A stretch of DNA of 64,000 nt from Paralithodes platypus (GCA_032716605.1 CM064572.1:43858703-43922702); one strand, 5' to 3'. Positions 10,029 through 21,911 are shown, counted from the stretch's first letter. A program made the numbers and translations. The notes: generated by a model from the letters alone, not told the origin.

Positions 10029-12866
10029 TTGAGTGTTTATTATACAAATTGCAGGAGTTTATGTAACAAAATGAACGAACTTAGAGCACTGGTTAGCAAA
10101 GAAAATATAGACATAATAGCGCTAACTGAAACATGGATTAATACAGAAACCAGGCATTTTTTAGCAGAGTTTGATATACCAGGATATAGTTTGTTTAAAT
10201 ATGACCGAACAAGTAAGAGGGGTGGCGGTTATAGCAGTGTTTGTCAGGAGTTCATTAAAAAGCTGTACTAAATCAGGTATTAGAGTAAATAATGAAAATG
10301 AAAGTGTTTGGGTAGAAGTTAACGAAGGTAGTGAGACTTTAGTTATTGGAGTTATGTATAGACCGCCAAATATGAGTAGAAATGACGGAACATCATTATG
10401 GGAGGAAATTAAAATAGCATCAAGGCTTAGCAACGTGTGCATTATGGGGGATTTTAATTTCCCTAATATAGATTGGCAGCAACAAATAGGCGACTCTGAT
10501 TCAAAGGAGTTTATTGAGGTAGTACAAGATAGTTTTTTATCTCAATTCATAGATACGCCGACTAGAGGTGATAATATTCTCGATTTAGTTTTCAGTAACA
10601 ATGAACATATGATAAATAGTGTAGAAATCGGGGACCACCTAGGAAATAGTGATCACAATTCTGTGTATTTTAATATACAATGGAAAGGTAATATCAGAGA
10701 GAATACAACATTAATACCTGACTTCAGAAAAGCCAATTATGGTGGGTTAAGAGAAGCCCTGTTAGCGGACCCTATGGTCAAAAAATTAAGTCGATCCAGG
10801 TGTTCAAATGAGTGTATCCTTTCTCAGGCACCTGTCATCTTAAGTCAGGAGGAGACGTCAAACTTGGTAGATACATACGATAATTTTATCAAGTCAGTAT
10901 TCAATGCGCAAAATAAATATATCCCCAAAAGAAAATTTAGATCAACACAGAACCAACCCAAATGGATGAATAATAGACTATTAGATCTTCTAGGAAAAAA
11001 GAGAGGAATATATAGAAAAATTAAAAAAGGCGAAATTCACCTACTTGCTTACTATCAGAATCTATCACGACAGGTAAAAAAGGATATTAGTAAAGAAAAC
11101 AGAAATTATGAAATTAAGGTTGCCAATGATTCAAAAAATAATCCTAAAGCTTTTTACCAACTATATAAATCCAAGGTTAGAGATGTAATTGGTCCCCTTA
11201 AAACTTCGATAGGAAAATTGACAGAAAGTGATTTAGAAATGTGCAGTACATTAAATAGTCAATTTCTTTCCGTTTTCACTAATGAAAATTTGGCACAGTT
11301 TCCAGAAGTCCGTAAGGTATACAGCGATAGTATAGAAAATAGGTTAAGTACGGTTACTATAAGTAGAAATGATGTGGTTAAGGAAATTGACAGACTGAAA
11401 CCTCATAAATCGCCTGGTCCTGATGAGGTATATGCTAGAGTATTAAAAGAATGCAGAGATGAGTTAAGTTATCCATTAACATTTCTATTTAACAAGTCAT
11501 TAGAAACAGGTATAGTTCCAGAAGCTTGGAAGCTTGCAAATGTAGTTCCGATCTTCAAAAAAGGTGATAAATCAATAGCATCCAATTACCGTCCCATTAG
11601 TCTCACTTCAATCATAGGAAAACTACTAGAGTCAATTATTGCTAGGAAAATGAGAAACCACTTAGAAACATTTAACTTAATCAATTCTTCTCAGCATGGA
11701 TTCACTCAGGGACGGTCTTGCCTTACTAATTTGCTTAGTTTTTTCTCAGAGGTATATGAAGCAGTAGATAATGACAAGTCATATGATATTATATATTTAG
11801 ATTTCAGTAAGCTTTCGACAGAGTCCCTCATGAGAGATTGATGAGAAAGGTTGAGGCACATGGAATAGGTGGGGCGTTGTTAGGATGGATTAGGTCATGG
11901 CTAATTGGTAGGAAGCAGAGAGTCAGCATAAATGGTACCAAGTCAGAATGGGGAGCAGTCAAAAGTGGTGTCCCCCAGGGATCGGTATTAGGTCCCCTGT
12001 TGTTTCTTATATACATAAATGACCTAGATTTAGGTATAACTAGTAGGATAAGTAAATTCGCAGACGATACTAAAATAGGGAGATCAATTGATTCAGATAG
12101 CGATATAGAGTGCCTCCAAAGGGATCTAGATACCTTACATGAATGGTCAGTAAATTGGCAGATGAAGTTTAACATTGACAAATGCAAGGTATTAAAGATA
12201 GGGAAGATGCAAACAAATGTTAAATATAAACTAGCTAATTTAGAATTAGAAAATTCAGACTGCGAGAAAGATCTAGGTGTGTTTGTTAGCAATGATTTGA
12301 AGCCTAGAAAACAGTGTATAAGCGTTCGTAATAAGGCAAACAGGATTCTCGGGTTCATCTCTAGGAGTGTGAGTAACAGAACTGCTGATGTTATCTTAAA
12401 ACTTTACTTGTCATTAGTGAGACCCCATATGGATTATGCTGTCCAATTTTGGTGTCCTTATTACAGAATGGACATAGATTCATTGGAGAGAGTACAGCGT
12501 AGAATGACAAAAATGATCCATAATATTAGAAATCTTTCGTATGAAGAAAGGTTGAAGAAATTAGGTTTACATTCGTTAGAGAGACGCAGAGTTAGAGGGG
12601 ATATGATAGAGGTGTTCAAGTGGGTTAGTGGGATTAACAAAGGGGACATGGCAAATGTACTAAAGCTCAGTGATAGCGAAATAACTCGTACCAATGGTTT
12701 CAAATTAGATAAATTTCGTTTCAGAAAAGATATAGGCAAGTATTGGTTTGGTAACACAGTTGTAGACGGGTGGAATGGACTACCTAGTGCTATAGTGGGA
12801 TCTAAAACTGTAGGGAGCTTTAAGATAAAATTGGATAAGCATATGGACGAGAAGGGTTGGGTGTGA
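10029..12866 (+). pseudogene. CR1 ORF2: endonuclease-reverse transcriptase (two frame breaks)
   Basis: Endonuclease: TETWINTETR (about 10126-10155), MGDFNFPNIDW (about 10444-10475), TPTRGDNILDLV (about 10555-10590), GNSDHNSVYF with the catalytic DH (about 10645-10674). RT: KSPGPDEVYAR (about 11407), [30 protein letters not shown] (about 11965), catalytic FADDTKIG (about 12057-12080), WCPYYRMDIDSLERVQRR (about 12450) and VVDGWNGLPSAI (about 12760). Compared with copy 2 there is a 1-base insertion near 10230 and a 1-base deletion near 11811. No in-frame ATG precedes the endonuclease start; the frame is open back past the ORF1 stop, so initiation is unclear. Confidence 0.85.
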
Positions 12867-13079
12867 AGGGGGATCAGCCGGGTTGGGCCAATCAGCGCTC
12901 TGCAGACCTCCATAATCCTGCGTTAATCTCTAACCGTTTTGGTAAGATGATCCTCAGGGTATTAGAGTGTGAAGCCTATAATTGGGCTTTGTAATGAATT
13001 GGGGTTGTGTGGGACAGGGATCTGCCTTGCTTAGGCCAATCGGCTTTCTGCAGACTCCCATTTTCTTATGTTCTTATGT
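12867..13079 (+). other. CR1 copy 1 3' UTR and octamer tail
   Basis: Short non-coding 3' region ending with CAATCGGCTTTCTGCAGACT and two TTCTTATG units. The same 3' end recurs as isolated fragments at 21728-21840 (minus), 28335-28388 (minus), 29059-29150 (minus) and 29296-29345 (plus). The 3' end is the part recognised by the element's own RT. Confidence 0.75.
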
Positions 13080-13375
13080 AACCTGTCTTCCAATATAATC
13101 CCACCCCTACTCTTTGCAACTCTCCAACCCAAGAGTGAAACGATATTCCCAATCTTTCCCCTATTCAACAGCTGAGCTCTGGAACGCTCTACCCTGAATC
13201 CATTTCCCCCTCATTCTATGACTTTAATTACTTTAAACTCCGTGTATCAAGGCCTTTTGGCTCGAACATTCCTTGATTTTGGCCTGGTCACTCTTTCAAC
13301 TATGGGGAAGGAATTCGTCACAGACAGTTCTGCCTTTTGCCTCACTAACTCACATAAGCAAAATTATCTACTAAC
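13080..13375 (+). mobile_element. LINE-2 3' end resuming after the CR1 insertion
   Basis: Begins within the LINE-2 C-terminal block (CAATCCCACCCCTACTCT-type sequence; SNPRVKRYSQ reading) and continues to the LINE-2 3' UTR with the CTCACTAACTCACAT-type end. It fits directly onto the 3' edge of the LINE-2 copy at 6190-8871, proving the CR1 insertion came second. Confidence 0.75.
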
Positions 13376-14509
13376 TATAATATTACCATGCTTTTATTTC
13401 AGTCTCGCTCTACAGGTTTTGTGCGAGTCAATTATTTAGTAAGATTATTATTACCCTCTTTATTGGTTAATAAGGATGTATAAAATCTAGAGTTACCAAT
13501 AATGCTATTGTGAAGTCGGTTTGTAACTAAATAAAGGTATATTAAGAAATCAATGGACCTCATATTATTGATTGGCAATATTTGTCAAGATTGTATTATT
13601 GGTAACCTAAGGAAATATTGAATTAAGAAATGTTATGATACGTGCAATAGTTTGAAAGCCCCATACATTAAACATACAGTATGTGTATATATTCCATACA
13701 AAGTGTGTTTTTTCGTACAACAATTCTGACAACAATAAACATGGACATGCTGCAACTCCTCCTTTGCTATCATTGTTTAGATACTGACCTTGTTGTTAAG
13801 CTTCATGTTATTCGCAATTTACTGTTAAATAGTATACGTAATCACAGGTCATATATTCACATGCATGAAAATTCACCCCGTTTTTTGAGAACGGGATTAA
13901 ATGATTAATGAGGACTGATAATTCGTTGCTCTCGTTCATCTGTTGCGCCTTTAATCTCTTCCTGTTTTCTGTAATCTGCCAAAGTTAATTTATTAAGCTT
14001 TATGTATCTCTCCTAGTTCATCTTTCTCTAGATTGTTAGTCGCTATATCTCAAACATTCGAAGTCTACTGTTGCCTAGGTCATATTATGAATTTCTCTAA
14101 TTATCTTAAACACATTTATATATCATAAAGCAGCACAATGCATTATTTTTGTTTTGCTAGTTGTACTGTATATACCATGCATCTTTGCTCACCATAATTA
14201 TTACAATCCTATTCAGTATTTTCATTTAATGTATTCCCAACCCTTTCTTAATACGTGTAAGCTGTTTCATTATAATTTCACGATCATTATAGGATGTTTC
14301 TCAGTTTTGGAATGCTATTTATCTATAAAATCGGTAATGGCTATCTCAATTACTCCTCCAACTACAAGACGTTCCGCCAAAAATAAATGAACTCATTAAC
14401 TATATGCCATAATAAGTGAAGAAGCGTATCCTCATATCTCTGAGGCAATAACAAACTGTATGCAGCTAAAAACCCGTAGCAAGGAATGGCCCTAACGCTA
14501 ATTCATTTT
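13376..14509. other. AT-rich stretch without recognisable genes
   Basis: No coding signal. One inverted pair GTTACCAATAAT / ATTATTGGTAAC (about 13492-13503 and 13594-13605) could be the ends of a very small MITE, but no target duplication is evident. Confidence 0.45.
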
Positions 14510-16470
14510 TTTTTGTTCTATGTGATTGAGGAAGGCAAAAGGCATAACTGCCTATAGCGAGTGCCTCCCCCATAGTTGAAAGAGTGACAGGGCCAAAATC
14601 AAGGGACGTTCGAGCCAAAATGCCTGGACACACGGAGTTTGAAGCAATTTAAGTCATAGGAAGAGGGAAAGACTGATTCTGGGAGAGAGTTCCAGAGCTC
14701 AGCTGTTGAGTAGAAGAAAGTTGAGAGTAACGTTTCACTCTTGGGTTGGAGAGTTGCACAGAGTAGGGGTGGGATTGAGTTGCAAGACGGGTACCACGTG
14801 CCCTATGTAAAGGAGGTGGTATGCACTGGGATAGCTCTGAGGAACACTGATTATTATAGTAGCGATAGAATAGCGAGAGAGATGCAACATTGCGGCGGTG
14901 AGAGAGAGATTGCAGAGAGTTGGTGAGTGGACGGGAGTTAATGATACGAAAGGCCTTCCTTTCAACTTTGTCTAGGAGAGCGGTGTGAGAGGAACCTCCA
15001 TACACATGTGAACAATACTCAATACAAGGGCGCACTATGCCCCTGTACAGAGCAAGAAGCTGTACAGGGGAAAAGAACCCCCTAAGGCGGTTGAGCACAC
15101 CCAGCTTCTGGGAGGCTGCCTTAGCAAGACTGGTAATATGGTCCTTCCAAATGAGAGCAGAAGAAAAAGAGACACCAAGAATATTGAGAGAAGATGAAGG
15201 GTTGATTTTTGTATTGCTGAAGAATAAGGGATAGTCCGCTGGGAGATCCTGACGGGTAGATAGATGGAGAAATTGGGTTTTGGAAGCATTAAAGTTAACA
15301 AGGTTTTCTCTGCCCCAATTGGAAATAGTATTTAGATCAGAATTTAAGAGTTTTATAGCTTCATTACGTTTGTCGTTGAGGGATTGCTGGCTGGGGCGTT
15401 CTGAAAAACTAATGGAGTAGTGTAAGGTTGAGTCGTCTGCGTATGAATGGATGGGAATTAAGGTACAGTTAAGGAGATCATTTATAAAAATTAGAAAGAG
15501 AATAGGAGATAGGACAGAGCCCTGAGGAACACCGGAGTTTATAGGGTGAGGAAGTGAACAATGGCCGTCCACAACCGCGGCTATGGAACGGCCGGAAAGG
15601 AAATTAGAGACAAAGGCACAGATGGAGGGATAGAAACCGAAGGAGGGTAGTTTAGAAATTAAAGATTTATGCCAGACTCTATCGAAGGCTTTCGATATGT
15701 CTAGTGCAATAGAAAGTCTCACCGAAGTCCCGAAAGGAGGATGACCAAGAGTTAGTAAGATATGAAAGAAGATCACCAGTAGAGCGACCCTTAAGGAAGC
15801 CATACTGGCGATCTGAGAGCAGATTATGAGAAGAGAAATGCTTAAGAAATTTGGAAGCAAGAATAGTTTCAAAAACTTTAGAAAGACAAGAGATAAGAGC
15901 AATTGGACGATAGTTGGAGGGTTGAGAGCGGTCACCCTTCTTTGGGACAGGTTGAATGTGAGCAAACTTCCAGCATGAAGGGAAGACGTTAGAGGATAGA
16001 CAGAGACGAAAGAGTTTGCCTAGGCAGGGAGTCAGCACGGAAGCACAGTTTTTGAGAACAACAGGAGGAACACCGTCCGGACCGTACGCCTTATTAGTGT
16101 TAAGCCCAGAGAGGGTAGAAAGTACATCTTTAGAAGAGATTAGGATATTAGGCATAAGTAAGAGAGAGGAGGGCGGAGAGGGAGGAATAGCACCGGAATC
16201 ATCCAAGGTGGAGTTTCTAGCAAAAGTTTGAGCGAAGAGTTTAGCTTTGTCAGAGGAAGAAGTGATGGTTGTGCCATCAAAGTGGGAAAGGGGAGGGAAA
16301 GACGAGGAAGAGAAATTGTTGGAGAGGTTTTTGGCTAGATGCCAGAAAGCTTGGGAAGAGCTAGAGTTGGATAGTTCAGTGCATTTATTATTGATGAAAG
16401 AGTGTTTGGCAAGTCGAAGAACAGATTTGGCTTGATTCCGGGCAGAAACATATGAAGAATGAGAGTCGCA
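14510..16470 (-). mobile_element. LINE-2, minus strand, 5'-truncated
   Basis: Best-preserved LINE-2 copy in the window. It runs on the minus strand from about 16470 (5' truncation in the linker before RT) to the 3' UTR and a T-rich end near 14510. It carries the RT described separately. Flanks are AT-rich and no target duplication is obvious. Confidence 0.75.
14649..16470 (-). pseudogene. LINE-2 reverse transcriptase, one frameshift
   Basis: From the 5' side: AYGPDGVPPVVLK (about 16080), NYRPIALISCLSKVFE (about 15900), QYGFLKGRSTGDLL (about 15800), LDISKAFDRVWHKSL (about 15690), [15 protein letters not shown] (about 15525), catalytic HSYADDSTLHY (about 15420-15450), LGVSFSSALIWKDHI (about 15150) and CIEYCSHVYGGSSHTALLDKVERKAF starting near 15040. 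One frameshift near 15715 separates frames 16512-15679 and 15965-14649. There is no RNase H domain. The protein would copy LINE-2 RNA at a nicked chromosomal target. Confidence 0.8.
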
Positions 16471-17335
16471 TTTAACGCATACACTTCTACTGCTGCCGTC
16501 AAAACGTAACAAAAAATACCTGATATACCGGAAAGGTTCTGCATAATCGTGTTTTCATTTGATATTAATTAAGCTTACACCACCCTTGCGTCATTATTGT
16601 TGAGCATATCTACCAAGAGGATTGACCAATAAATGTAACTTAGTTTTTAATGTGGGATATTATTTGATAACGTGGTCTTTTGCGCCTCTATACCGAAACT
16701 TTGAGGATTGTATTGACGCACTATACAGTATATAACTGGTTGCTATTCTTGAACAGGCGTAGTGCCATGTAAATATATATTAGTCATCTTTTGTTTCCTG
16801 GTTTCTGCTTTGGAGTGAAATAAATAAATGTTTTATTATTTATAGATACATTGAATAATGTTTTATTAATTTATAATATTATATTGTTTAAATTCTTATG
16901 GACGTATATAATGAAAGGCGATTATATACCCGTGGCAATGTCAACACTGATAACACCTCCAGTACACTTGGAAAACACTTTAATTGGCGTGTCATTGATA
17001 CCGTATTATATACACCATATATGCATTACATACTTTCATTACTAGTTTGATCTATACAATCACCATTATGCTGAAACACTAATTATACTATTTGAAGTTT
17101 GACTGACTCACCAACTGACAAATAATAACAATTATTATAGTTCCCCTTGTCAGGTAGGCTAACCAACAGGTAGTTCAGTTGTATCTGACGCTCCCATGTT
17201 TGAATAATACCACTTCCCGATATCAAAACTCAGTAGGCGCTCTAAGCAGAGAACAAAAATTAAGTAGTATTACGTTATAGATTTAAGATATCATATATTT
17301 GAATGCCTATACTGTATGTCACATATTATATTGTA

Positions 17336-17366
<31 letters not shown>

Positions 17367-17599
17367 CAATAGCAGGTTAGCAGCCTGTAGCGCGTTTATT
17401 ATGCTACACACACTTCACGACTCCAATATTTCCCAATCATAATCCCACATAATGTTCAAAACACAAAATTAATTATTCTTTCACAGGAAAGTTTTTGGTC
17501 ACCCACTTCCCTCGACCCCCACCTGCCGCTGGTTACCCCTCCCACTCCTGTACCCTCCTTCCCCCTCCCTCGCCTCCCTGCCTCCTTCCCTCCACCCCA
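16471..17599. other. AT-rich stretch with GA repeat and pyrimidine tract
   Basis: No gene recognised. Contains a GA run at about 17341-17367 and a C-rich pyrimidine tract at about 17510-17602 that abuts the RNase H fragment. Confidence 0.5.
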
Positions 17600-18090
17600 T
17601 ACGCAATATGAACTACGCAATAATGGGAGAATGGTAAAATTTACGTGGATACCTTCACATGTTGGGATAATAAATAATGAAAGAGCGGACGAACTTGCTA
17701 AATTAGGAACGGAGAAAGACACAATAGATTACGAGTGCATTCAATCTTTAAGACAAATTAAATCAACAATTAGAAAAAAACAAAAGGATGCGGAACTTTT
17801 TATGATGCAAGAAAAACACGCGAATAGTGCAACATTCTATCACTATAATAACGTTGCACGGCGAACTAGCTTCATATACGGAAACTTAAGAAGTGCTTGG
17901 AAGGACTCCTTGTGCACACGACTTAGGTTAGGATATTGTTACATGTGGGAACTTGGTGTTCCTAAAGGAGAACACGAAATATGTTGACAACTATGTAAAA
18001 CACCAAGAAGTCATACCTTAAATCATTATATATATACTGCACTGCCAACACCTAGCGAAATATAGAAACAAAGTCATAGATAAGGTCGAT
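17600..18090 (+). pseudogene. LINE-3 RNase H / zinc-knuckle C-terminal fragment
   Basis: A frame at 17631-17987 reads FTWIPSHVGIINNERADELA near its start, the last RNase H block (catalytic His region and Asp of the ADxLAK motif) of LINEs that carry RNase H after RT. After a stop at 17985-17987 the next codons give a C..C..H..H-like segment (CKTPRSHTLNHYI), the usual zinc-binding end. The upstream RT is absent, so the copy is 5'-truncated. The 3' UTR fragments at 18.65 and 19.3 kb may belong to the same family. Confidence 0.7.
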
Positions 18091-18329
18091 GAACAAATTA
18101 TATGGATGTTCAATCATAATATGATTACTCAAATAATAGCCCAATACAAAAATATACAATACATCGTAAGGTAAATATACATAAAACAAAGTTTAGGATT
18201 TAGTGTTATGATTATTATGTAATTGATAGCCTCATTATATCATTATTGTTATTATAATAATAAAATGTGTATTTATATATTACTGTGTATTGTGAAATTT
18301 GTGTGTTATTGTATGAATTAATGTGTGTA

Positions 18330-18367
18330 TAGGTATGTATGTAGGTATATGTACATGCATGTGGGTG

Positions 18368-18400
<33 letters not shown>

Positions 18401-18470
18401 ATGTGTATATATGTATGTATATACTGTATATGTATATATGTGTGTATGGGTGTATGTATGTGTGTGTATA
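18330..18470. repeat. TG/TATG microsatellite
   Basis: Mixed TG, TATG and TGTATA repeats, including a pure GT run at about 18364-18390. A long minus-strand frame through it (His/Thr/Tyr-rich) is a by-product. Confidence 0.85.
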
Positions 18471-18654
18471 TGTAGGCATGTATTAAACTGGAGTGGGAGG
18501 GTCATTCTATGACATTAAGGAAAGTAGAAGGATTATAACAAACCCGCGCTAAGCCTAAGCCCAGCTTAGCTAAGGGTCCTTCTTAAACAGTTAGGGACAA
18601 CTGGTTTGCTAACAAGTATAGAGATAAAAACTTACTAAATGTTTTTTTCATGTT

Positions 18655-18748
18655 TGTGTTTATATTGTACATGTATATGAGTAGGGTAAAAGACTGTTTT
18701 ACCACCTTTGCCCTTTTGAGACGTGTAATTATAAAATCAAATCAATCC
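18655..18748 (+). mobile_element. LINE 3'-UTR fragment, copy 1
   Basis: Shares ATGAGTAGGGTAAAAGACTG and the following CACCTTTGCCCTTTTGAGAC, then an ATCAAATCAATCC end, with 19332-19436. This looks like the 3' end of a LINE with an AATCA-type tail. No coding sequence is attached. Confidence 0.55.
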
Positions 18749-18843
18749 CTCCCTCAGCCTACCTACCCTCCAAGAGCTATACCTACCTACCTGTCCACCC
18801 TCCCTCAGTCTACGCTCCCTAACCATACTGCTGTATTGTCCTC

Positions 18844-18935
18844 AATATTCTCGGCTAATGGCTTGAGGTACAAGTACCTCCGGATATGCGGCACATCCCT
18901 CCCGGAGGACTACTTGCACCTTCCCTCCGAATATT
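18844..18935. repeat. Imperfect hairpin (92 bases)
   Basis: Nested inverted repeats: outer AATATTCTCGG / CCGAATATT, inner arms around AAGTACCTCCGG / CCGGAGGACTACTTG. A decayed foldback element or transcript hairpin; nothing more can be said. Confidence 0.5.
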
Positions 18936-18959
18936 ATTTTATAGATATAAAATAATATG

Positions 18960-19244
18960 AATCTGTATGGCTGTATGTTTTGGGTGCTGGGGTCTGGTGT
19001 ATGGGTCACGACGGTTAGGGTCCCTCTAGGATGTTTAAGGAGGGATTAACACGGTCGGGGCTCAGTTGGGGGTCTTGTGGGACAGCATGCGTGTTTAAAA
19101 ACAAAAAACAATCTGATCAAGGTCTATAACGGGGACTCGTGTATTTTAGATATGTCTTTATTATAATACTGTATATACTAAACTTAGGTAGTGTTAAAAA
19201 TTATCTTCAATATCAATGTATTACTCATCTAACTATATATGTAA
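18960..19244. other. Stretch without recognisable features
   Basis: No coding or repeat signature seen. Confidence 0.4.
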
Positions 19245-19436
19245 TGACATAGTTTAAGCTAGAAATAGGGTGAAGATTGCGTATGCACCTTCGCCCTTTT
19301 GAGATAATGTAACTATGATACTTATGTATAATATGAGTAGGGTAAAAGACTGTTTTATCACCTTTGCCCTTTTGAGACGTGTAATTATGTATTCCCATGT
19401 ATTTATGCTTTCTCAATAAAGAATCAAATCAATCCA
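19245..19436 (+). mobile_element. LINE 3'-UTR fragment, copy 2, with polyadenylation signal
   Basis: Longer copy of the 3' end seen at 18655. It contains CAATAAAGAATCAAATCAAT (about 19413-19432), that is an AATAAA signal followed by AATCA-type tail units. The segment CCTTCGCCCTTTTGAGATAA at about 19289 is a diverged internal repeat of the CCTTTGCCCTTTTGAGAC motif. Confidence 0.55.
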
Positions 19437-20324
19437 CCCCATACCTACACCTCCTACCTCCACACTATCACTGTTACCAGATAATTTTTGGGCACAAATT
19501 GTGCTGCCCTCTACTGAGGTCTTGGACAGACCAAGGCTGTATCTGTTTCATCTGTCCACAACTGTACATAGTATTTCAGTTGAGATAATAATACATATGT
19601 GAGCGAAGCGTCTAACGTGAAGAATTCTGGTATTGAGCGAACCTGCCTGAAAGAACGCTCATGGGCGCGGCGCGGTGAGCGACAGTCAAAGAGATTAGTA
19701 AGGGGTCACACAGGTGAGATGGGCAGGTATAGTGTATTGACCCTAGGTCAGATGGACTGTTTTATTGCGAATTCTCTATTTACTTTAGTGCGATTATATA
19801 TCGCAGATGAAAGCTAGATATACACTTGGGGTCTTAGAGGCAAGGTAGTTTAAATTCGAACTAGATTGTCTAAGCAGTTTTGTGAAAGAGTCTACACACG
19901 AGGTATGAAAAATAATTATAGACCGGGTATGAGATCTGATCTCACGTATATAGAAATTCAAATTCAAAGTAAGTTGATGACTAGCTATAACATGGTTTTG
20001 GGGTAAGATGCAAATTAATACAGAGTTAATTCATACTCGATTAAGATGCAACTGTAGATAACAGTAATTAAGAGTTTCGAATGAACTCGGAATAAAGGGA
20101 GATAGTCTGCCGTACCCCTAATGAGTCTGTAGCACCACCAATGAGTCGGTTACACCCCTGGGCGGCAATAACATTTTCAAACTTGTTTGAAATTTGGGTA
20201 CCGACTGTGAAAAGTCGGATTGAGTCGGTACCGACTCCTAGTAAGTCTGTCCGAGTTTTAACGAGTCTTAGTGACTCCCAACAAGTCTGTTACACTCTGC
20301 TGTGTCAGAGTGCAGTTATCTCTC
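19437..20324. other. Unassigned stretch with GAGTC-rich segment
   Basis: No gene recognised. From about 20115 to 20290 the motif GAGTC/GACTC or a one-base variant recurs about ten times, and a perfect 16-base palindrome GAGTCGGTACCGACTC lies at 20222-20237. This could be an LTR or promoter remnant, but no LTR ends are visible. Confidence 0.4.
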
Positions 20325-20427
20325 GGAACAGTCACAGTCTACAGATATAAGGACTGTAGAAACAGTCACAAGCACGGAACAATCACAGTCGTACAGATAT
20401 AAGGACTGTGGAAACAGTCACAAGCAC
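20325..20427. repeat. Tandem duplication of a 51/52-base unit
   Basis: Units at 20325-20375 and 20376-20427 differ at about four positions. Each holds ACAGTC near its start, GATATAAGGACTGT in the middle and ACAGTCACAAGCAC at the end, so each can form an ACAGTC/GACTGT stem. Confidence 0.75.
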
Positions 20428-20457
20428 GTCCTCCTCGACTCACCACCGCCATGTCAC

Positions 20458-20691
20458 TTAACCCTCTCCGACATATGACGCGATTTTCAGCCCATTGGGT
20501 ACAATTTAAAGCCTTTGTTTCCATGAGGGTATTTAGAAACCTTTAGTTTAGTTACTTCAACCTCTGCAGTTGTCTTTGAGTTAGCTGTGGGCAGAAAACT
20601 AATTTTGGAGAGGTAATTGTAAGAGTGAGAGAACTCTATTTCTTATTGCTAATCTGGCAACCTCTGTGTCATAAATGCGTAAAAGGGTTAT
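20458..20691. mobile_element. TTAA-2 MITE copy 1
   Basis: A 234-base element starting TTAACCCTCTCCGACATATG and ending with the inverted counterpart, with the right TTAA mutated to TTAT. The inverse copy at 46612-46844 sits inside the family A gag, which proves mobility. TTAACCC ends suggest a piggyBac-type master element (inference). Confidence 0.75.
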
Positions 20692-20744
20692 TAGCATCAA
20701 TGGTATACACATTAGTAGTTTACACAGATTCAATAGTATATCCC

Positions 20745-21475
20745 GTCAGGAACCTCCAGAGGACTATCCCTTAATCTTCAACAATACAAATATCAACCCT
20801 TCATCTTCCCTCAATGTTCTCGGTGTCCCTTTTTCTTCTGCTCTCACTTGGAAAGACCATATTTCCAGTCTCGCTAAGGCAGCCTCCCAGAAGCTATGTG
20901 TGCTCAACCGCCTCAAGGGGTTGTTTACCCCTGCGCAGCTACTTGCTGTGTACAGGGGCACAGTGCGTCCTTGTATTGACTATTGTTCACATGTGTGGGG
21001 AGGATCCTCTCACACTGCACTCCTAGATAAAGTAGAAAGGAAAGCTTTTTGTATCATTAACTCCCGTCCACTCACCAATTCTCTGCAATCTCTCTCTCTT
21101 CGCCGCAATGTTGCATCTCTCTCACTATTCTATAGCTACTACAATAATCAGTGTTCCTCGGAGCTTTCCCAGTGTATACCACCTTCTCTACGTAGGGTAT
21201 GTAGTACCCGCCTTGCAACACAATCCCAACACTACTCTGTGCAACTCTCCAACCCAAGAGTGAAATGCTATTCTCAGACTTTCTTCTATTAAACTGCTGA
21301 GCTCTGGAACGCTCTCCCAAAATCAGTCTTTCCCTCTTCCTATGACTTAAATTGCTTCAAACTCCGTGTGTACAGGCATTTTAGCTTGAACGTCCCTTGA
21401 TTTCGGCCCTGTCACTCTTTGAAATCTGAGAGAGGCACTCGCTGTAGGCAGTTATGCCTTTTGTCTCCCTCATTC
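20745..21475 (+). mobile_element. LINE-2, 5'-truncated 3' fragment
   Basis: Starts abruptly within RT and carries LGVPFSSALTWKDHISSLAK (about 20820-20880), RPCIDYCSHVWGGSSHTALL (about 20970-21025), the YYNNQCSSELSQCIPPSLRR block and the LINE-2 3' UTR ending TCCCTCATTCACATTG. Mostly open to 21292, so younger than the copy at 6.2 kb. The segment 20692-20744 matches (inverted) 29473-29526, a separate repeat. Confidence 0.75.
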
Positions 21476-21911
21476 ACATTGAAAAAAATATATATAATAC
21501 ATGCATATAATCAAATTTGAGCAGGTTATCTCTCAGTTAGTATGCTCTACTACTTATAAATACACTCTTTCAAACACAACCCATCTCTTCCATATACTGT
21601 CATGCCTTTCCCGCCAAAACTCTCGCAGATCGTGTCCTGATATAATGTCTATCTCACAATAGCTAGAGAAAAGGAAACAAATGGGTAATCGGATCTTGAA
21701 AGGGTTAGGCTAAGTAAGGTAGGCTTACATAAAAACATTGGAAAATGGGAGCCTGCAGAAAGCCGATTGGTCTACACAAGGCAGATCCCTTTCACACCCA
21801 ATCCTTATTATATGCCTAACTCATTAACAAACTAACTCATATACATGCATATAATAACATTTGAACTGGTTATCTCGCAATTATCATGCTTTACTACTTA
21901 TAAATTCTCAG
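21476..21911. repeat. Repeat mosaic with minus-strand CR1 tail
   Basis: Bases 21575-21740 recur at 28890-29060 (shared AAACACAACCCATCTCTTCC start). Bases 21728-21840 are a minus-strand CR1 3' end (octamer tail, then complement of the CAATCGGCTTTCTGCAG motif). Segments at 21490-21565 and 21842-21910 (ATAATCAAATTTGAGCAGG-like) match the foldback arms at 29.2 kb. Confidence 0.6.

Larger units (their letters stand above)
8872..13079 (+). mobile_element. CR1 LINE copy 1, nearly full length
   Basis: A 4.2 kb CR1-type retrotransposon with a short 5' UTR, ORF1 (esterase), ORF2 (endonuclease-RT), a 3' UTR and a short tail of the 8-base unit TTCTTATG (13063-13079). It sits inside LINE-2: LINE-2 sequence stops at about 8871 and resumes at 13080. 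Octamer tails and lack of a clear target duplication are normal for CR1. Only two 1-base indels break ORF2, so this copy is relatively young. Confidence 0.85.

Noticed and set aside
18215..18505. 96-codon His/Thr/Tyr-rich frame
   Set aside because: It is the translation of the TG/TATG microsatellite.
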